A stretch of 64,000 nt of DNA, taken from assembly GCF_030378205.1 (NCBI RefSeq), contig NZ_CP127385.1:5744001-5808000 (forward strand). The letters run 5' to 3'. The position numbers and the translations under genes are program-made. Numbering within the stretch: position 1 is the stretch's first letter; each line of letters starts with the position of its first letter. The DNA is from Bradyrhizobium sp. NP1 (GTDB taxonomy: Bacteria > Pseudomonadota > Alphaproteobacteria > Rhizobiales > Xanthobacteraceae). Under the pieces are notes generated by a model. That model was not told the DNA's origin, did no database searches, and saw nothing but the letters and a program-made list of their open reading frames with translations. Positions 62,614-64,000 of the stretch are shown here, one piece after another.

Positions 62614-63638
62614 CAGGCGAGTTTCCCGGTGTATTTCTCGAGCACCTGCCAGGCCTCGTCGCCGAACTTCTCCCGCCACTCCTTATAAAAGCCGGAGGCG
62701 CGCAGCTTCGCCCGGAACGGCTCGACGTCAGGTCTGTTGAACACCATGCCCTTGCTGCTGAGGATCGCCTGCAGCGACTTGTCGAGCTTCTCGCTGTCCT
62801 CGCGCTGCAACAGCGCGGCTTCGTTCCAGTTGCGGCTGATGATCTCCTGCGCCTCCTTCGGCAGGCGGTTCCAGCTCTTGCCGCTCGCCAGCATCCAGAA
62901 CCCGTCCCACATGTGACCAGTCAGCGAGCAGTATTTCTGCACTTCGTAGAACTTGAAGACCTCGATCAGGACCAGCGCGTTCTCCTGGCCGTCCGCCAGG
63001 CGGGTCTGCAGGGCAGAATAGACCTCCTTGATCGGCAGGCTGGTTGGCGCGGCGCCGAGCGAGCGGAACAGCGATACCTGGATAGGACTGACCGGCACGC
63101 GGATCTTGAATCCGGTGAGATCGTCCGGCGTGTTGATCGGCTTCGTTCCAGTCGTGATCTGGCGGAAGCCATTGTCCCAGATCCTCTCGAAGCAATGCAG
63201 ATTGGCCTTGGCAAAGGCCGCCCGGACCAGCGCACCAAGATCGCCGTCCATCGCCTTCCACACCGACGGATAGTCCGGGAAAGCGAAGCCGACCCCGTTG
63301 ATCGAGCCCGTCGGCACCAGATTCTCCGTCAGCGCGCCGGTTTCCGTCATGAAGTCGATCGCACCGCTACGGAGCTGCGAAATCATGTCGGTGTCGCTGC
63401 CGAGCTGGTTGTTCGGAAAGATCTGGATCTCGACGCTGCCGTTGGTCTGTTGCCTGATCTTCTCCACCGCCTCCTTGGCGCGGAGGTTGATCGGGTTCGT
63501 CACCGGCTGCTGGTTGGCGTATTTGAGGACGAATTCCGCGCCTCGCGCGCGCGAGCTCAGGATGTTGATCGCAAACAGCGACCCCGCTCCCGTCGCGGCA
63601 AGTTTCCTGACAAAGCGGCGGCGCGTCAGAGCTGCCAT
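62613..63638 (-). CDS. TRAP transporter substrate-binding protein (DctP), Tat-exported
   Basis: A 341-residue periplasmic protein. MAALTRRRFVRKLAATGAGS has a twin-arginine motif (RRRFVRK), so it is folded before export. The mature region has EFVLKYANQQPVTNPINLRA, the KIRVPVSPIQVSLFRSLGAAP segment with the conserved Arg, and YSALQTRLADGQENAL. ATG 63638 has GGAGGG seven bases upstream; ATG 63644 would be too close to it. The gene is divergent from an epimerase-like gene, with two palindromes between. Confidence 0.91.
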   Translation of the reverse strand: MAALTRRRFVRKLAATGAGSLFAINILSSRARGAEFVLKYANQQPVTNPINLRAKEAVEKIRQQTNGSVEIQIFPNNQLGSDTDMISQLRSGAIDFMTETGALTENLVPTGSINGVGFAFPDYPSVWKAMDGDLGALVRAAFAKANLHCFERIWDNGFRQITTGTKPINTPDDLTGFKIRVPVSPIQVSLFRSLGAAPTSLPIKEVYSALQTRLADGQENALVLIEVFKFYEVQKYCSLTGHMWDGFWMLASGKSWNRLPKEAQEIISRNWNEAALLQREDSEKLDKSLQAILSSKGMVFNRPDVEPFRAKLRASGFYKEWREKFGDEAWQVLEKYTGKLA

Positions 63639-63764
63639 GAACATCCCTCCCCTTGTGCCGCGCTATTTTTCGGCCTCGCGGCGGCGGCTGCCGCTTCGGC
63701 CTCGGTCAAAGCCAGCCGGTGCTCCGCATGCGCGGCGCAACCGATGGCGTCGAACCGAGAACCT

Positions 63765-63786
63765 ACTGATCTATCGATCAGTAGTC
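63765..63786. promoter_or_regulatory. Palindrome CTACTGATC-N4-GATCAGTAG
   Basis: Nine-base perfect arms around TATC, in the spacer between the divergent TRAP and epimerase genes. Length and spacing resemble operators of TetR-like or GntR-like dimers. It lies 127 bases before the DctP start, so it could control either direction. Confidence 0.5.
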
Positions 63787-63831
63787 AATCCACCCAAGCC
63801 ATATTGCAGATATGGATTGTTTTGCTATGAT

Positions 63832-63849
63832 TGTTCAATCGAACAATAA
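63832..63849. promoter_or_regulatory. Palindrome ATTGTTC-N4-GAACAAT
   Basis: Seven-base perfect arms with centre AATC, 84 bases before the epimerase start. Its four-base centre matches the spacing of the palindrome 45 bp away, but the arms differ. It may be a second operator in the same control region. Confidence 0.45.
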
Positions 63850-63932
63850 GGTTTCACAGAGCCAGAAGCCGTGATGATTTGCATGACGTATGCGCGGCAA
63901 TGTGGCGCACGCCCAAGGAAAAGAGGCATTCG

Positions 63933-64000
63933 GTGAGGATATTCGTCACAGGCGCTACGGGGTATATCGGCGGCTCGCTCGCGGCGCGGCTTGTCGCCAG
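63933..64000 (+). CDS. NAD-dependent epimerase/dehydratase family protein (5' end only)
   Basis: GTG 63933, with AAGAGG six bases upstream, opens RIFVTGATGYIGGSLAARLVA, the glycine-rich nucleotide-binding start of the extended short-chain dehydrogenase family (GxxGxxG). The window ends after about 22 codons, so no specific function can be given. It is divergent from the TRAP operon and may be co-regulated with it. Confidence 0.7.
   Translation, partial: MRIFVTGATGYIGGSLAARLVA

Overview
This is high-GC, gene-dense alphaproteobacterial DNA, most likely a Bradyrhizobium or a close relative. The reasons are the base composition, the many branched-chain-type (Liv) ABC transporters and solute-binding proteins, and intergenic palindromic repeats of kinds I recognise from Bradyrhizobium. 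It reads as a chromosomal catabolic island. I see no rRNA, tRNA, CRISPR array, transposase or phage gene.

Region 1 (1-15024) looks like a nicotinate (vitamin B3) degradation locus. It holds the end of an enamidase-like amidohydrolase, an SBP56-type protein with a membrane-protein partner, a MarR regulator, a Liv transporter with fused permeases, an AA_synth-family protein, a UPF0280 protein and a 6-hydroxynicotinate reductase, all facing a NicAB-type nicotinate hydroxylase with a tri-haem tail. This joins an aerobic cytochrome-linked hydroxylase to the reductive ring-opening route known from anaerobic clostridia. Two GTATAC/GTATGC-centred palindromes sit in the divergent promoter. A small heat-shock protein and Lon protease follow (15205-18008), then 736 bp of repeat-rich spacer.

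Region 2 (18745-33577) holds a taurine/nitrate-type ABC pair without a binding protein, two YtcJ-like amidohydrolases, two Liv-type binding proteins, a shortened amidohydrolase, a metallo-beta-lactamase (MBL) fold hydrolase, a deaminase-like amidohydrolase and a complete livHMGF set. This is probably uptake plus hydrolysis of amide or N-heterocyclic compounds.

Region 3 (33758-38059, minus strand) resembles the 3-hydroxyanthranilate / 2-aminomuconate lower pathway: a semialdehyde dehydrogenase, an HpaH-like hydratase/decarboxylase, an HpaI-like aldolase, a 3-hydroxyanthranilate 3,4-dioxygenase and a RidA-type deaminase. Region 4 (38214-50821) has two related YtcJ amidohydrolases. One is in a plus-strand operon with an MBL hydrolase, a DUF1989 protein and an unrecognised protein. 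The other is in a minus-strand operon livHMGF-creatininase-YtcJ-isochorismatase, followed by a GntR regulator and a binding protein.

Region 5 (50938-64000) carries a LigAB-type extradiol dioxygenase with an ACMSD-type metal-dependent decarboxylase/hydrolase and a TRAP binding protein. A minus-strand operon follows with a DJ-1-like protein, an NMT1/THI5-like binding protein, a RidA, an FAD amine oxidase and an MBL hydrolase, divergent from a LysR regulator. Next come a frameshifted F420-reductase-like gene, a TRAP transporter with fused small and large membrane subunits plus a Tat-exported binding protein, two strong palindromes, and the start of an NAD-dependent epimerase. Overall the window pairs importers with hydrolases, deaminases and ring-cleavage enzymes for nitrogen-containing organic compounds. 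Most substrate assignments are inferred from families and neighbours.
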